Of a DNA stretch of 64,000 nucleotides, positions 49,118 through 58,028 are shown one piece after another. The translations under genes were made by a program, and so were the position numbers. Origin of the DNA: Hydrogenovibrio crunogenus (GTDB lineage: Bacteria; Pseudomonadota; Gammaproteobacteria; Thiomicrospirales; Thiomicrospiraceae); contig NZ_CP032096.1 in the NCBI RefSeq assembly GCF_004786015.1, forward strand, positions 1,302,001 to 1,366,000, read 5' to 3'. Below the pieces are notes generated by a model that worked only from the letters and a program-made list of their open reading frames with translations, had not been told where the DNA came from and made no database searches. The stretch's first letter is position 1, and every line of letters starts with the position of its first letter.

Positions 49118-50923
49118 ATGCCGGATATCCAGTATCGAATTAGCCCAGCCAATCCAAACGCCCACTTATTTTCAGTCACACTTGAAATTGCTTCTCCCGA
49201 CTCAAAAGGTCAAACCGTCAGTTTGCCGAACTGGATACCCGGTAGTTATTTAATTCGTGATTTCTCCAAGCATATTATTGGCTTACATGCTAAAACCGCT
49301 TCTGGTGTTCCTCTTAAATTAACCCCTATCGATAAATCAACTTGGCAACTGGAGCCAATTAATGAGGCGGTCACGCTGTCTTATGAAGTTTATGCCTGGG
49401 ATCTTTCGGTTCGAGGCGCTCACTTTGATACCACTCATGCGTTCTTTAACGGCACCTCGGCCTTTTTGGCAGTTGATAATCAACGAGAAAAACCATGTCA
49501 TGTCGAGCTGGTTCGATCCGAACATGCTCGAACAGAAAACTGGCAAGTTGCGACCACCCTTCCCCAACAACAAACCGATGCGTTTGGTTATGGGCATTAT
49601 GTCGCTCAGAATTATTTAGACTTAATTGAATACCCCGTTGAAATGGGCAACTTCCACTGCTTAGAATTCACCGCCTGCGGCATTCCACACCGCATGGCAC
49701 TGACAGGGCGTATTGAATTCGATCGTCTGGATAAAGAAAGACTAATCAACGATTTAACTAAAATCTGTGAAACCGAGCTTAATTTGTTTGGCAAACCTTA
49801 TCCGGTTAAACAATATTTATTTCAAGTTACTGTCACAGAAAAGGATTATGGCGGCTTGGAGCATATGGATTCGACAGCGCTGATTTGTGCTCGAACCGAC
49901 CTGCCTTACCTTACCGACGAAAAAACCACCGATGGCTATACTCAATTCCTAGAGCTCTGCTCCCATGAATACTTTCACACCTGGAACGTTAAACGCATTC
50001 GCCCTGATGTTTACCAAGCGCCGTTGTTGGATAAGCCTGTTTTTACAAACCAATTGTGGTGGTTTGAAGGCATTACCTCTTTTTACGACCTGCAAATCCT
50101 TAACCGCGCCGGCATTTTAGACAATGACACTTATCTGGATCGGCTTGCGAAAGAAATGACACGTGTCTATCGAATGCCAGGTCGCTTTAAACAATCTGTG
50201 GCGGAATCCAGCCTCATGACCTGGACCAAGTTCTACCAACAGGATGAAAACGCACCTAATGCAATTGTCAGCTACTACACGAAAGGTAGCTTATTGGCTC
50301 TCGGATTGGATTTAACCATTCGAGCCGGAACCAACAACCAAAAATCATTGGATGATGTTCTCCTGACTTTATGGCAAAGATATGGCGTCACCCGTAAAGG
50401 TATTCAAGAAGGTGAAATCGAAGCACTTTGTTCAGAAGTGTCCGGCATCGATTTAACCGACTTTTTTGACCGCCACTTATTCGGTACAGAAGACATTCCT
50501 TTTGAATCTTTATTTGCTAAGTTCGGCATTGATTTTACCCTTCGACCTGCGATTAACGTAAAAGATCCAGGTGGCAAAACCGAGCAGAAAAACTTCCCTC
50601 CACAATTGGGAGCAAACTTAATCAACACCGAGCATCAAACCGTTCGACTGACCCATACTTGGAATGACCAACCAGCCAAATTAGCCGGATTAGCTTCAGG
50701 TGATGAGATCATTGCACTGAATGGATTCAAAATCAGCAACATTCAAGGGTTAGAAGATTTTTTAAGACGACATCAAGTGGGTGACCACATTCAGTGTCAT
50801 TACTTTCGCCGCGATGAACTGTATGAAGCCTGCCTGAAACTGACAAGCCCGGTGCAGGATAGAGTCTTGCTAGAGCATGCACAAAACACACAAAAAGAGG
50901 TCTTAGAATGGTTGACGCATTAA
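49118..50923 (+). CDS. M61-family metallopeptidase with PDZ domain
   Basis: A 601-aa protein of the glycyl-aminopeptidase-like M61 family. The zinc site HEYFHTWNVKRIRP (HExxH plus the family NVKRI) is near 290, preceded by the marker YGGLEHMDST. The N-terminal beta domain includes LPNWIPGSYLIRDFSKHI, typical of M61. A PDZ domain follows at about 505-590 (GLASGDEIIALNGFKI). No signal peptide is visible, so a cytosolic location is likely. Its last 16 bases overlap the slyX start. Confidence 0.92.
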   Translation: MPDIQYRISPANPNAHLFSVTLEIASPDSKGQTVSLPNWIPGSYLIRDFSKHIIGLHAKTASGVPLKLTPIDKSTWQLEPINEAVTLSYEVYAWDLSVRGAHFDTTHAFFNGTSAFLAVDNQREKPCHVELVRSEHARTENWQVATTLPQQQTDAFGYGHYVAQNYLDLIEYPVEMGNFHCLEFTACGIPHRMALTGRIEFDRLDKERLINDLTKICETELNLFGKPYPVKQYLFQVTVTEKDYGGLEHMDSTALICARTDLPYLTDEKTTDGYTQFLELCSHEYFHTWNVKRIRPDVYQAPLLDKPVFTNQLWWFEGITSFYDLQILNRAGILDNDTYLDRLAKEMTRVYRMPGRFKQSVAESSLMTWTKFYQQDENAPNAIVSYYTKGSLLALGLDLTIRAGTNNQKSLDDVLLTLWQRYGVTRKGIQEGEIEALCSEVSGIDLTDFFDRHLFGTEDIPFESLFAKFGIDFTLRPAINVKDPGGKTEQKNFPPQLGANLINTEHQTVRLTHTWNDQPAKLAGLASGDEIIALNGFKISNIQGLEDFLRRHQVGDHIQCHYFRRDELYEACLKLTSPVQDRVLLEHAQNTQKEVLEWLTH

Positions 50924-51153
50924 AAGAACAGGTTATTGATTTAACTGATAAAATACATCAATTAGAGGTTAGCTCTGCGTACCAGGAAGATGTGATTGAA
51001 CATCTCAATCAAACACTGGGAAAACAGCATCAAGAAATTCAGCAACTACAGGCCCAAATTCGATTACTTTCCGACATTCTTAAAGCCTTAAAAGATGAAA
51101 GTAGCTCAGGTATAAAGCTACCCAGTGAAGAAATACCGCCACCACATTATTGA
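50908..51153 (+). CDS. slyX: SlyX family protein
   Basis: An 81-aa coiled-coil protein with the SlyX ending PPPHY. Heptad-like LxxQVxxL patterns run through the first 65 residues. Function is not established in the family. It overlaps the 3' end of the M61 peptidase gene by 16 bases in another frame and is followed by a hairpin terminator. Confidence 0.85.
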   Translation: MVDALKEQVIDLTDKIHQLEVSSAYQEDVIEHLNQTLGKQHQEIQQLQAQIRLLSDILKALKDESSSGIKLPSEEIPPPHY

Positions 51154-51189
51154 GTTTAGCAAAAGACCAACTTGTAAATTAGAGTCATA

Positions 51190-51217
51190 AAAACCGCCAG
51201 GCCTGGTGGTTTTTTTG
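51190..51217. terminator. Terminator with CCAGGCCTGG core between slyX and BASS transporter
   Basis: AAAACCGCCAGG pairs with CCTGGTGGTTTT (one G-U) and is followed by more T on the plus strand. The core 51197-51206 is an exact copy. It sits between convergent genes ending at 51153 and 51221. Confidence 0.88.
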
Positions 51218-51220
51218 TTT

Positions 51221-52153
51221 TTATGATTGATCGTTCTGATGTTGTTTTTGGTCTTTTCTTTGCCAGTATGCGGCTAATACCGATCCTGAAATATTATGCC
51301 ACACGCTGAACAGCGCCCCTGGCAACGCACTCATTGCCGTGAAATATTTCAATGCCAAGGCCACACTCAGTCCAGAATTCTGCATACCAACCTCGATTGC
51401 CACTGTGCGCGCGGTTCTTTCATCAAACCCTACCAGCTTACTGATGCCATATCCTGAAATTAGACCAATCGCATTATGTGCTATCACTGCCAAAGCCAAC
51501 ACCCAAACAACGCTTTGTAGTTGCAGATGGTTCAACGCCACGACAATCGCAATAATAAAAATAATCGCAAACATCGAGAACACCGGTAAAACAGGTTGAA
51601 TCAACTGCAACGGTTTGGCGAAAAAGTGATTGAGCAACACTCCCAGGGAAATGGGCAACAAAATCAACTGAATTAAACTCACCACCATTTCCCAAGCGGG
51701 TACAGCAACCGTCTCATCCAAATAAAACCAAGTGAGAAACGGTAGTAACACAATCGCACACAGCGTTGAGATCAGTGTCATACTCACGGATAAAGCCACA
51801 TTGCCTTTCACCAGATACGTCATCACATTGGAAGCCGTACCCCCAGCTGTCGTGCCCACTAACATCAACCCGATGGTTAATTCTTCAAAGAGGTTCAACA
51901 CATTCGAGAGCCCCAAAGCGGCTAACGGCATCACCACAAACTGAATACCAACCCCTAACATCACTGCAGTCTTGCGCTGCAACACGTCTACGAAATCCTG
52001 CCAGCGTAACGTCATTCCCATCCCAAGCATGACCGCCATTAACAGCGGAACAATGGACGATTTCATCTCAACCAGCGGTTCGGGAAAAATCAACGCATAA
52101 GCAGAAAAAATTAACACCCAAACAGGGAAAAGATAAATCGAAAAGATCGCCAT
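51221..52153 (-). CDS. Bile acid:sodium symporter (BASS) family transporter
   Basis: A 310-aa membrane protein with about ten hydrophobic segments. Family marks include AVMLGMGMTLRWQDF, GTTAGGTASNVMTYLVKGN (the substrate/sodium crossover region) and EVGMQNSGLSVALA. Members import organic anions with sodium; the substrate is not predictable here. The ATG at 52153 with GGAG seven bases before is preferred over a TTG at 52171. It follows a small membrane protein gene by 18 bases. Confidence 0.88.
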   Translation of the reverse strand: MAIFSIYLFPVWVLIFSAYALIFPEPLVEMKSSIVPLLMAVMLGMGMTLRWQDFVDVLQRKTAVMLGVGIQFVVMPLAALGLSNVLNLFEELTIGLMLVGTTAGGTASNVMTYLVKGNVALSVSMTLISTLCAIVLLPFLTWFYLDETVAVPAWEMVVSLIQLILLPISLGVLLNHFFAKPLQLIQPVLPVFSMFAIIFIIAIVVALNHLQLQSVVWVLALAVIAHNAIGLISGYGISKLVGFDERTARTVAIEVGMQNSGLSVALALKYFTAMSALPGALFSVWHNISGSVLAAYWQRKDQKQHQNDQS

Positions 52154-52171
52154 GAAGACTCCATTTGCCAA

Positions 52172-52630
52172 TTAATGTTTTACTGACTGCTCATCTGGCG
52201 GTGTTAATTTTAAGAAAACGCCTAAAGCCGCCAATAAGAAAGCCGTGCTGATAATAATAGCGACAGGATAATATAAATTCCCAGCAAGGTCTAATTGACT
52301 GTACTTGATGACCATGATCAACCCTTCTAGCGATAACGCCACACACACAGTTCCAATAAAACGCGGTAAAGTGCGTCTTAACATTGTAATGACCCCATGC
52401 TCAGCGGCACTGCTGCCATACTCAGCACAGATCACCGTTGCCAATTCAAACACTGCCAAAGAGATAATACCGCCGTTGATGAGCTTGATTAAAATCTGCA
52501 TCAGATCCGTGCCATTTCGAATATCATCAAACACGATCACCAACATTGACACCACGATGGCCGCCGATAGGCTGTAGAACAATAACGAAAATAATTTAGC
52601 AAACAGTTCACGAGCTGAAAGATTCAACAT
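52172..52630 (-). CDS. Small four-segment membrane protein of unknown function
   Basis: A 152-aa protein with hydrophobic segments at about 14-33, 48-66, 84-105 and 120-142 and a conserved-looking acidic position in AVFELATVICAEYG. I do not recognise the family. It is immediately upstream of the BASS transporter on the same strand, so a shared operon is likely. Confidence 0.7.
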   Translation of the reverse strand: MLNLSARELFAKLFSLLFYSLSAAIVVSMLVIVFDDIRNGTDLMQILIKLINGGIISLAVFELATVICAEYGSSAAEHGVITMLRRTLPRFIGTVCVALSLEGLIMVIKYSQLDLAGNLYYPVAIIISTAFLLAALGVFLKLTPPDEQSVKH

Positions 52631-52992
52631 GGATTCATCCTTTTTATTTTTAGTATTTTGGTTTTTCTTTTAAAAAAAGAACCCCCTCTAAAAGTAACCG
52701 CCTTAAAGCGCATCACTAAAAAATATTTTAAAGGACAACCTCTCTAACACTCTGACAACAGTTTTAAAGGAAGGGCTGGCAGTTTGATTTGAACAAAAGG
52801 AATTTATGTCATTTGTGCTTTTTTAAGAACAAGTTCAAAACCTTATCTTTAAAATTTAACTTACGACATCAGCCATTAAACAACATTTTTCCCACTCATT
52901 TTGAAATGACTGTCAAAGCATCCGTTCAAAAATATTAAAAGAGTTTTGAAAATCTTTCTGATAGGTTTTCGTTCAGAAGAGTAATTTTTAAA
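52631..52992. other. Intergenic region upstream of the membrane protein/BASS operon
   Basis: 362 A+T-rich bases between two minus-strand genes. It must hold the promoter of the membrane protein gene. I see no open frame, RNA gene or strong hairpin. Confidence 0.5.
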
Positions 52993-53289
52993 TTAACGTA
53001 ACGATTTTTCCCAGATAACGTGATCGTGATTACGGTGCGCAGCATCCAATAATTCTAATAAAGGCTGTGCACGATGCGCTAAACTCACCGAATCATCTTC
53101 CCAATCATCTCCAGATTGAGCCGAAGGACTTTCGAGCGCATCACTTAATTTATTCATTGCCTGCTCAACCTCTTCTTCGGTTAATGCGCCAGGCACAGTT
53201 GCACTGTGTCCCATTAAGCTAATCAACTTCAGCGCAATATCGTCAAACATACTGACATCAGCATGATGTTTGGTTTGAAAAAAAATCAT
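52993..53289 (-). CDS. DUF1840 family protein
   Basis: A 98-aa hydrophilic protein. The start MIFFQTKHHADVSMFDDIALKLISLMG, the middle GALTEEEVEQAMNKL, and the end VSLAHRAQPLLELLDAAHRNHDHVIWE match the DUF1840 layout. No function is known for the family. A ribosome site AGGAGTATCAC precedes the ATG. Confidence 0.8.
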   Translation of the reverse strand: MIFFQTKHHADVSMFDDIALKLISLMGHSATVPGALTEEEVEQAMNKLSDALESPSAQSGDDWEDDSVSLAHRAQPLLELLDAAHRNHDHVIWEKSLR

Positions 53290-53501
53290 TGTGATACTCC
53301 TGTTGAATTCATATTTAGCATAACATGTTCTGAAAAAACCCTCTTATCTACTAGCAATTACGTAGATAATAATCTTATATATTCATATAATTTAATGCTG
53401 ATTTCTTTAATAAATAAAATTGAGTAAGTTCAGCAATTTCAATCAGGCTTACATTCAGTCAAAACCTCACAATGTCTTCGACTTAGGAGGCAAACCCAAT
53501 T

Positions 53502-54368
53502 ATGAGTAAACAAGCTGTTAAACGTTACGCCAACCGTATGGAACAGGTCTATGATTATATTCAAGCTCATATCAATGATGATCTATCGATTGAAAAATTA
53601 AGTGAAGTGGCTTGTTTTTCAAAGTTTCATTTTCATCGACAGTTTTCAAGCTATACGGGGATGACGGTCGGCAAGTTTGTTTTGATGCAACGATTGAAAC
53701 GTGCATCACAACAACTGGCCTACAATCAAACGATGCGGATTATTGATATCGCACTGGAAGCTAACTTTGAAAGTCCAGAAGCTTTTTCTAGAGCTTTTAA
53801 AAACACATTTGGTCAAACGCCTTCTCAGTTTAGACAATCACCTAATTGGCAGAACTGGCGTGCCCAGTATGCCCAACCTATTATTGAGAGGAATATCGTT
53901 ATGAATATTGATCTGATTGAATTTGAGCACACTATGATTGCGGCATTGGAACATAGAGGGCCAGCCGAAAAAATTGAAAACTCACTTAAAATTTTCCGAG
54001 AGTGGCGAAAGACAACCCCTTACTCTCCTGTTACTAGCCATAGAAGTTTTGGGCTGGTATATGATGATCCAGATACAGTTGAGCCTGCTAATTTTAGGTT
54101 TGATCTATGTGCAGAAGTGACAAAAACCATTCCTGATAATGCACAGGGGTTAGTCAACAAAACAATCCCAGGAGGAAAGTGCGCCGTATTACGTCATGAA
54201 GGGAGTTTAAAGACCATTGGCGATAAAGTACGTCATCTTTATTGCAACTGGTTACCTAACAGTAGTGAAGAGCTAAGGGATTTTCCGTGCTTTTTCCATT
54301 ACACCAACTTAAATGGTGAAATGCCTGAAGATGAATTGATCACCGATATCTATTTACCGCTCCAATAA
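53502..54368 (+). CDS. AraC-family regulator with GyrI-like effector domain
   Basis: A 288-aa protein. Residues about 12-110 form a double helix-turn-helix AraC domain (LSIEKLSEVACFSKFHFHRQFSSYTG, FESPEAFSRAFKNTFGQTPSQFR). Residues about 130-288 are a GyrI-like (SOUL/Rob C-terminal type) small-molecule-binding domain. Such proteins (Rob, SoxS-related) often respond to drugs or bulky ligands. AGGAGG precedes the ATG. Target genes are unknown; the EamA permease 400 bases downstream is a candidate. Confidence 0.9.
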   Translation: MSKQAVKRYANRMEQVYDYIQAHINDDLSIEKLSEVACFSKFHFHRQFSSYTGMTVGKFVLMQRLKRASQQLAYNQTMRIIDIALEANFESPEAFSRAFKNTFGQTPSQFRQSPNWQNWRAQYAQPIIERNIVMNIDLIEFEHTMIAALEHRGPAEKIENSLKIFREWRKTTPYSPVTSHRSFGLVYDDPDTVEPANFRFDLCAEVTKTIPDNAQGLVNKTIPGGKCAVLRHEGSLKTIGDKVRHLYCNWLPNSSEELRDFPCFFHYTNLNGEMPEDELITDIYLPLQ

Positions 54369-54396
54369 TCAAGGATTCCCTTTTCATTTACCCTTT

Positions 54397-54420
54397 AAAA
54401 CCACCAGGCCTGGTGGTTTT
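54397..54420. terminator. Perfect terminator palindrome with CCAGGCCTGG core
   Basis: A perfect 24-base palindrome (AAAACCACCAGG and its complement), core 54404-54413, 28 bases after the regulator's stop. It ends in TTTT on each strand. Confidence 0.85.
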
Positions 54421-54778
54421 ATGCCCATAACTCTATCCTTTGCCGGCCTTATAAATGCCTTTTTTACATAATTCAAGGCCTCTTCTACACAAGGGTTTGT
54501 GCAACCCTCTTCAAAACCTTCAAGAGAATATTCACGGGCACAGAAAATATCAAATGCGATGAAGGTACCACCACGTACTCACATGAAGAGATTTTAAATA
54601 AAAAAGCTTTGGCACTAAATCAACGGTTCAAGAAACAGATTGATAACTAAACACGTATTGTCAGTTAGAAAAGTCTTCGGGTCAGTTTATGATTGGTATT
54701 GACAGCCAGAGGTTTGCGGAGCGATACTTAACGAAACACCATCGTCATCCATGTTTCACCATGTCCTAAGGAGCGCAA
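54421..54778 (+). other. Region between regulator and EamA gene, with a start-less open frame
   Basis: 358 bases. A plus-strand frame stays open from about 54423 to a TAA at 54646-54650 but has no ATG. Its last 40 codons (KCDEGTTTYSHEEILNKK and onward) look hydrophilic and protein-like, so this could be the remnant of a gene. The remaining 130 bases hold the putative EamA promoter. Confidence 0.3.
54699..54728 (+). promoter_or_regulatory. Putative EamA promoter
   Basis: TTGACA (54699-54704), 18 bases, then GATACT (54723-54728), about 50 bases before the ATG at 54779. The -35 is perfect; the -10 is weak. Confidence 0.45.
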
Positions 54779-55666
54779 ATGACGAGTCTATCTACGACTT
54801 TCGTGATGTTGGCGGCTTTATGCTGGGGAATCTCAGGAGGCATTGGTGCAATTCTCATGGCCGAAGGCTGGGATGCGTTGGTGGTATCGTTCTACCGAGG
54901 CGCCATTGGATTCTTATTTGTGCTTGCCTGGTTAGCCTTTCGACCACGCAGCAGTGGATTATCAAATCCCATATTGTGGTTTTGGTCAGCTCTTGCCGGT
55001 CTCGGCATTGCATGTAACTTCACATTCTACTTCGTGAGCATTTCTGAAGGCAGCGTCGCAGTTGCGGCAACCTTAATGTATTGCGCACCCGTGTTCGTCT
55101 ACCTTGTTTCATCTGCACTCAAACTCGAAAGATTCACCGCTTCCAAGGGCGTTGCGATTGCATTGGTTCTGCTTGGAATTGGACTGCTCACACGTATTTA
55201 CGATATTGAATCGGAGGATGTCACTCTAACCGGATTGGTCACCGGACTACTTGCGGGGGTGTCTTACGCCATCTTTATTTTCGGCTTCAAGTATGCTGGC
55301 GCATACGGCAGCCCTCAATCGATTCTGGTAATTGCATTCGCGACACTTACTGTCGTTCTTATAGGACTGGGGAATAAGGCGCAGATGGTTTTAGTACTGA
55401 GTACATCAGATTGGCCACTGTTTGTAACCCTTGGCGTACTTGGCGCGGGATTGTCGTTCATTGTTTATTTTATTGGTCTAAAGCGGACTGCGGTGACCAC
55501 CGCTTCAGTGGTGGCAATGATCGAACCTGTCACCGCTACCCTATTCGGCGTATTGGTTTTAAATGAAACTCTGGTCAGTTCGCAAATTGTCGGGATTGCA
55601 CTGATTATGATCACTGTAACGGCGCTGAGCATATCTTCTCGCACCCGACATACCCCTTATGGTTAA
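54779..55666 (+). CDS. EamA/DMT-superfamily transporter
   Basis: A 295-aa permease with two five-segment halves, each an EamA repeat: ALCWGISGGIGAILMAEGWD near the N-terminus, and GLVTGLLAGVSYAIFIFGFK starting the second. The C-terminal half has IEPVTATLFGVLVLNETL, a family hallmark. Exports metabolites or drugs in known members; substrate unknown. AAGGAG precedes the ATG. Base composition looks somewhat richer in G+C than the flanking genes, which may mean recent acquisition. Followed at 42 bases by an FmdE-domain gene. Confidence 0.9.
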   Translation: MTSLSTTFVMLAALCWGISGGIGAILMAEGWDALVVSFYRGAIGFLFVLAWLAFRPRSSGLSNPILWFWSALAGLGIACNFTFYFVSISEGSVAVAATLMYCAPVFVYLVSSALKLERFTASKGVAIALVLLGIGLLTRIYDIESEDVTLTGLVTGLLAGVSYAIFIFGFKYAGAYGSPQSILVIAFATLTVVLIGLGNKAQMVLVLSTSDWPLFVTLGVLGAGLSFIVYFIGLKRTAVTTASVVAMIEPVTATLFGVLVLNETLVSSQIVGIALIMITVTALSISSRTRHTPYG

Positions 55667-55708
55667 TCATAAGGGCTGAGTTAATTAAATTCAAAAGGAG
55701 AAGTAGTA

Positions 55709-56584
55709 ATGAATATAAACCCATTTTATTTAGGAGCCATTTTGTTAATCTGTCTTAATGCCTCTAGCCAGGCACAAGAACCCACCTATAAACAAGGGGT
55801 TAATATCTTCATAGAAACGGGCGTCACTAAGCCAGATCGTACCCCTACCTGGTATGCTCCAATGGTCGCAATGCCGTATGCCCCTGTTTTTGAGATTCTT
55901 GCAACCAGGGGAACTCAAGGACGATATTATCAACGCACTTATGCCGTAACGATTAAAGATATGATTAAATGGCATGGTCATGATTGCGAGGGAACAACAC
56001 ATGCCGCCAATAGTATGAAAATGGCTTTTGAGATCCTTTTTCCTGATGGAATCATAGACAGAAGTGTTTTAAAAGCGATTTCAGGAACGGGACCATGTTG
56101 GTCAGATGCAGTTGCATTCCTGACTGGAGCACGCATTCAATATGGTAATCTTGGCTTTTTTAAAAACAAGAATTACAACCATGCTGTTCTTTTGTATCGT
56201 GAAGATACTAAAATTGCTGTTCTGGCAACTTGGAAAAAAGGCATTAATAATATCCCTGGAGAGCCTGTCGTTCTTCCTGGAAAAATAAAATGGACGCCTA
56301 AAGTTAATATGCAGGAAGTTATCAACCTTAAAAAAGAGGTTAAGAATTCAAAGGGACACCCGACACCCTACCAAGTAGACCTTTTGCGCTTTTATCAATG
56401 GAAGCATATTAACGACGTGCTGAGTCATCCTTTGCATGAAAGCTATCAAGCAAAGGTCATTAAAAACTTCAAATGGGACGATTGGGTTGATAAAGGAAAA
56501 ACATTCACCAACCCTATTAAGCGGGGCGACATTAGATTGAAAAACTACCCATACCGTAAAACCCCCATTGTAGAATCGAAGTAA
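55709..56584 (+). CDS. Secreted FmdE-domain protein
   Basis: A 291-aa protein with an N-terminal signal peptide (about 1-22, ending ASSQAQ). The core matches the FmdE fold (formylmethanofuran dehydrogenase subunit E-like): KWHGHDCEGTTHAANSMK carries the HGH-x-C motif, followed by GTGPCWSDAVAFLTGARIQYGNLGF, the DA-x4-TG-x4-GNL segment, and HAVLLYREDTKIAV. Cysteines and histidines there could bind metal. Most family members are cytosolic and linked to methanofuran or molybdenum metabolism; none of that context is present, so function is open. A strong GGAGAAG site precedes the ATG. Confidence 0.8.
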   Translation: MNINPFYLGAILLICLNASSQAQEPTYKQGVNIFIETGVTKPDRTPTWYAPMVAMPYAPVFEILATRGTQGRYYQRTYAVTIKDMIKWHGHDCEGTTHAANSMKMAFEILFPDGIIDRSVLKAISGTGPCWSDAVAFLTGARIQYGNLGFFKNKNYNHAVLLYREDTKIAVLATWKKGINNIPGEPVVLPGKIKWTPKVNMQEVINLKKEVKNSKGHPTPYQVDLLRFYQWKHINDVLSHPLHESYQAKVIKNFKWDDWVDKGKTFTNPIKRGDIRLKNYPYRKTPIVESK

Positions 56585-56656
56585 TTTGTGTTCGTATGGC
56601 GTTTGTATGACTTATTTGACCTGAAAGAGGCAGTAAGTTGGGTTTTCATAATAAAT

Positions 56657-56678
56657 AAAGGGCTCAAAGCCCTTTTTT
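56657..56678. terminator. Terminator between FmdE-domain gene and double-cupin gene
   Basis: AAAGGGCT and AGCCCTTT with a CAA loop, followed by T on the plus strand and flanked by A/T on the minus. It serves convergent genes. Confidence 0.85.
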
Positions 56679-56682
56679 ATTC

Positions 56683-57345
56683 TTACAAATGTCCTGTTTT
56701 GACGTAAATCAAAGTTTCTTCTTCTACATAAGGGTCATGCAAACTTAAGTGTGGGCTTCGAATCCATGTGCCTTTTGGATAACGGCCATGCTCGTCAATA
56801 AACTCGCCTTTCAAAACCAAAATCTCTTCGCCCCCCCAATGATGATGCGGTTGGAACTTTTCACCCGGCGGCCAATATACCAGCGCAGAATGTTCGGTCT
56901 GAAAGCTATGCAAACTTAACACTTCTAAATTACCGATTCCCGGCTGCATCGCGGCTTGATTGGTATCCAATACCACCTGCTCGGTGTCTTCTGGAGAGAA
57001 CTGTTCCAGTTTCACAAAGATGACACACCCTTCTTTAGAGTGCGGCGAATGAATTGAACCAGGAGGATTGCGTAGATAAGTGCCGGCGGGATAATCACCA
57101 TTTTCATCAGAAAAAACGCCTTCTAACACTAAGATTTCTTCACCTAAACCATGTTGATGTGCTGGAAAACTGGCACCAGGAAAGAATTGAACGATGCTGG
57201 TCGCCCTGCCCGATTCAGCAAATTCCCTTTCCAGTGGTTTGCGCAATACATTGTCTGCACGACTACCGACCCAAGCCAACTTTTCGGTCTCCACAACCAC
57301 TTTTTGGGTGAAATCCATATTAAGTGCTTCAGATAGGTCGGACAT
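56683..57345 (-). CDS. ChrR-like double cupin
   Basis: A 220-aa protein with two similar cupin domains: GASFPAHQHGLGEEILVLEG with GTYLRNPPGSIHSP (about 55-110), and EKFQPHHHWGGEEILVLKGEF with GTWIRSPHLSLHDP (about 160-210). The paired H-x-H and E residues are metal-ligand candidates. The fold resembles the C-terminal part of ChrR anti-sigma factors, but the N-terminal sigma-binding zinc domain is missing, and no ECF sigma gene adjoins. A redox or reactive-oxygen-related role is inference. Dps is next upstream on this strand. Confidence 0.82.
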   Translation of the reverse strand: MSDLSEALNMDFTQKVVVETEKLAWVGSRADNVLRKPLEREFAESGRATSIVQFFPGASFPAHQHGLGEEILVLEGVFSDENGDYPAGTYLRNPPGSIHSPHSKEGCVIFVKLEQFSPEDTEQVVLDTNQAAMQPGIGNLEVLSLHSFQTEHSALVYWPPGEKFQPHHHWGGEEILVLKGEFIDEHGRYPKGTWIRSPHLSLHDPYVEEETLIYVKTGHL

Positions 57346-57387
57346 AATATTTCCTTTTAAATCCGCTTAATAAAAAAAGGGCAGAAT

Positions 57388-57411
57388 AAAAAACCACCCA
57401 GAGGTGGCCTT
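57388..57411 (-). terminator. Terminator of dps
   Basis: On the minus strand, AAGGCCACC and GGTGGTTTTTT form a hairpin with a short loop and a T-run, 27 bases after the dps stop. Confidence 0.82.
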
Positions 57412-57437
57412 TTAATAAGAAAGATTCATTAACAGGT

Positions 57438-57908
57438 TTATTGACGAGTTGCGCGAAGCATCCAAGCGGTTTTTTCATGAACACGCATACGATCTGATAC
57501 CAGTGCGGCACTGGATTCATCATTCGCTTCTTCCGCAACTTTTAAGACTTCTCTTGCCGTTTTGACAACTTGTTCATGACCTTTTGTCAAAAGATCGACC
57601 ATTTTCATGGCGTCAGGAATGTCTTCTACTTCTTGAATCGAAGTCAGTTTTGCAAAAGCTTTATAAGTTCCCGGAGCAACGACATCCAATGTTCGGATAC
57701 GTTCGGCAATATCATCAACAGCGATCGCAAGCTCTGTGTAATGTTCTTCAAACATCAGATGCAGTTCACGAAACTGGGGTCCGGTGACATTCCAATGGAA
57801 GTAGTGTGTTTGTAAGTACAAAGTATAGGAATCAGCTAATAAACGCTTTAATCCTTCTGCCGTATTCAAACGATCTTTTTCAATAATTCCAATATCGATA
57901 TCACTCAT
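57438..57908 (-). CDS. dps: DNA-protection/ferritin-like protein Dps
   Basis: A 156-aa ferritin-like protein forming iron-storing dodecamers that guard DNA from peroxide. The inter-subunit ferroxidase centre is visible as [27 protein letters not shown] followed by DDIAERI. The N-terminal tail is short and not strongly basic, so direct DNA binding may be weak. Own transcript with a terminator. Confidence 0.94.
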   Translation of the reverse strand: MSDIDIGIIEKDRLNTAEGLKRLLADSYTLYLQTHYFHWNVTGPQFRELHLMFEEHYTELAIAVDDIAERIRTLDVVAPGTYKAFAKLTSIQEVEDIPDAMKMVDLLTKGHEQVVKTAREVLKVAEEANDESSAALVSDRMRVHEKTAWMLRATRQ

Positions 57909-58028
57909 TTCTGACTCCTTATAGGTTGTTTAGAATGAATAACCTGCCTTTATGAGTATAAGTTCTGTCAAACTTTGTTACAACTCTTTTTAGACCATAA
58001 CAAAAGTGAAAAGGAATTTTTCGATAGA

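Noticed and set aside
54779-56584. Mobile element around the EamA and FmdE genes
   Set aside because: No transposase, integrase, terminal repeats or target duplication could be seen, so only a mild composition difference remains.
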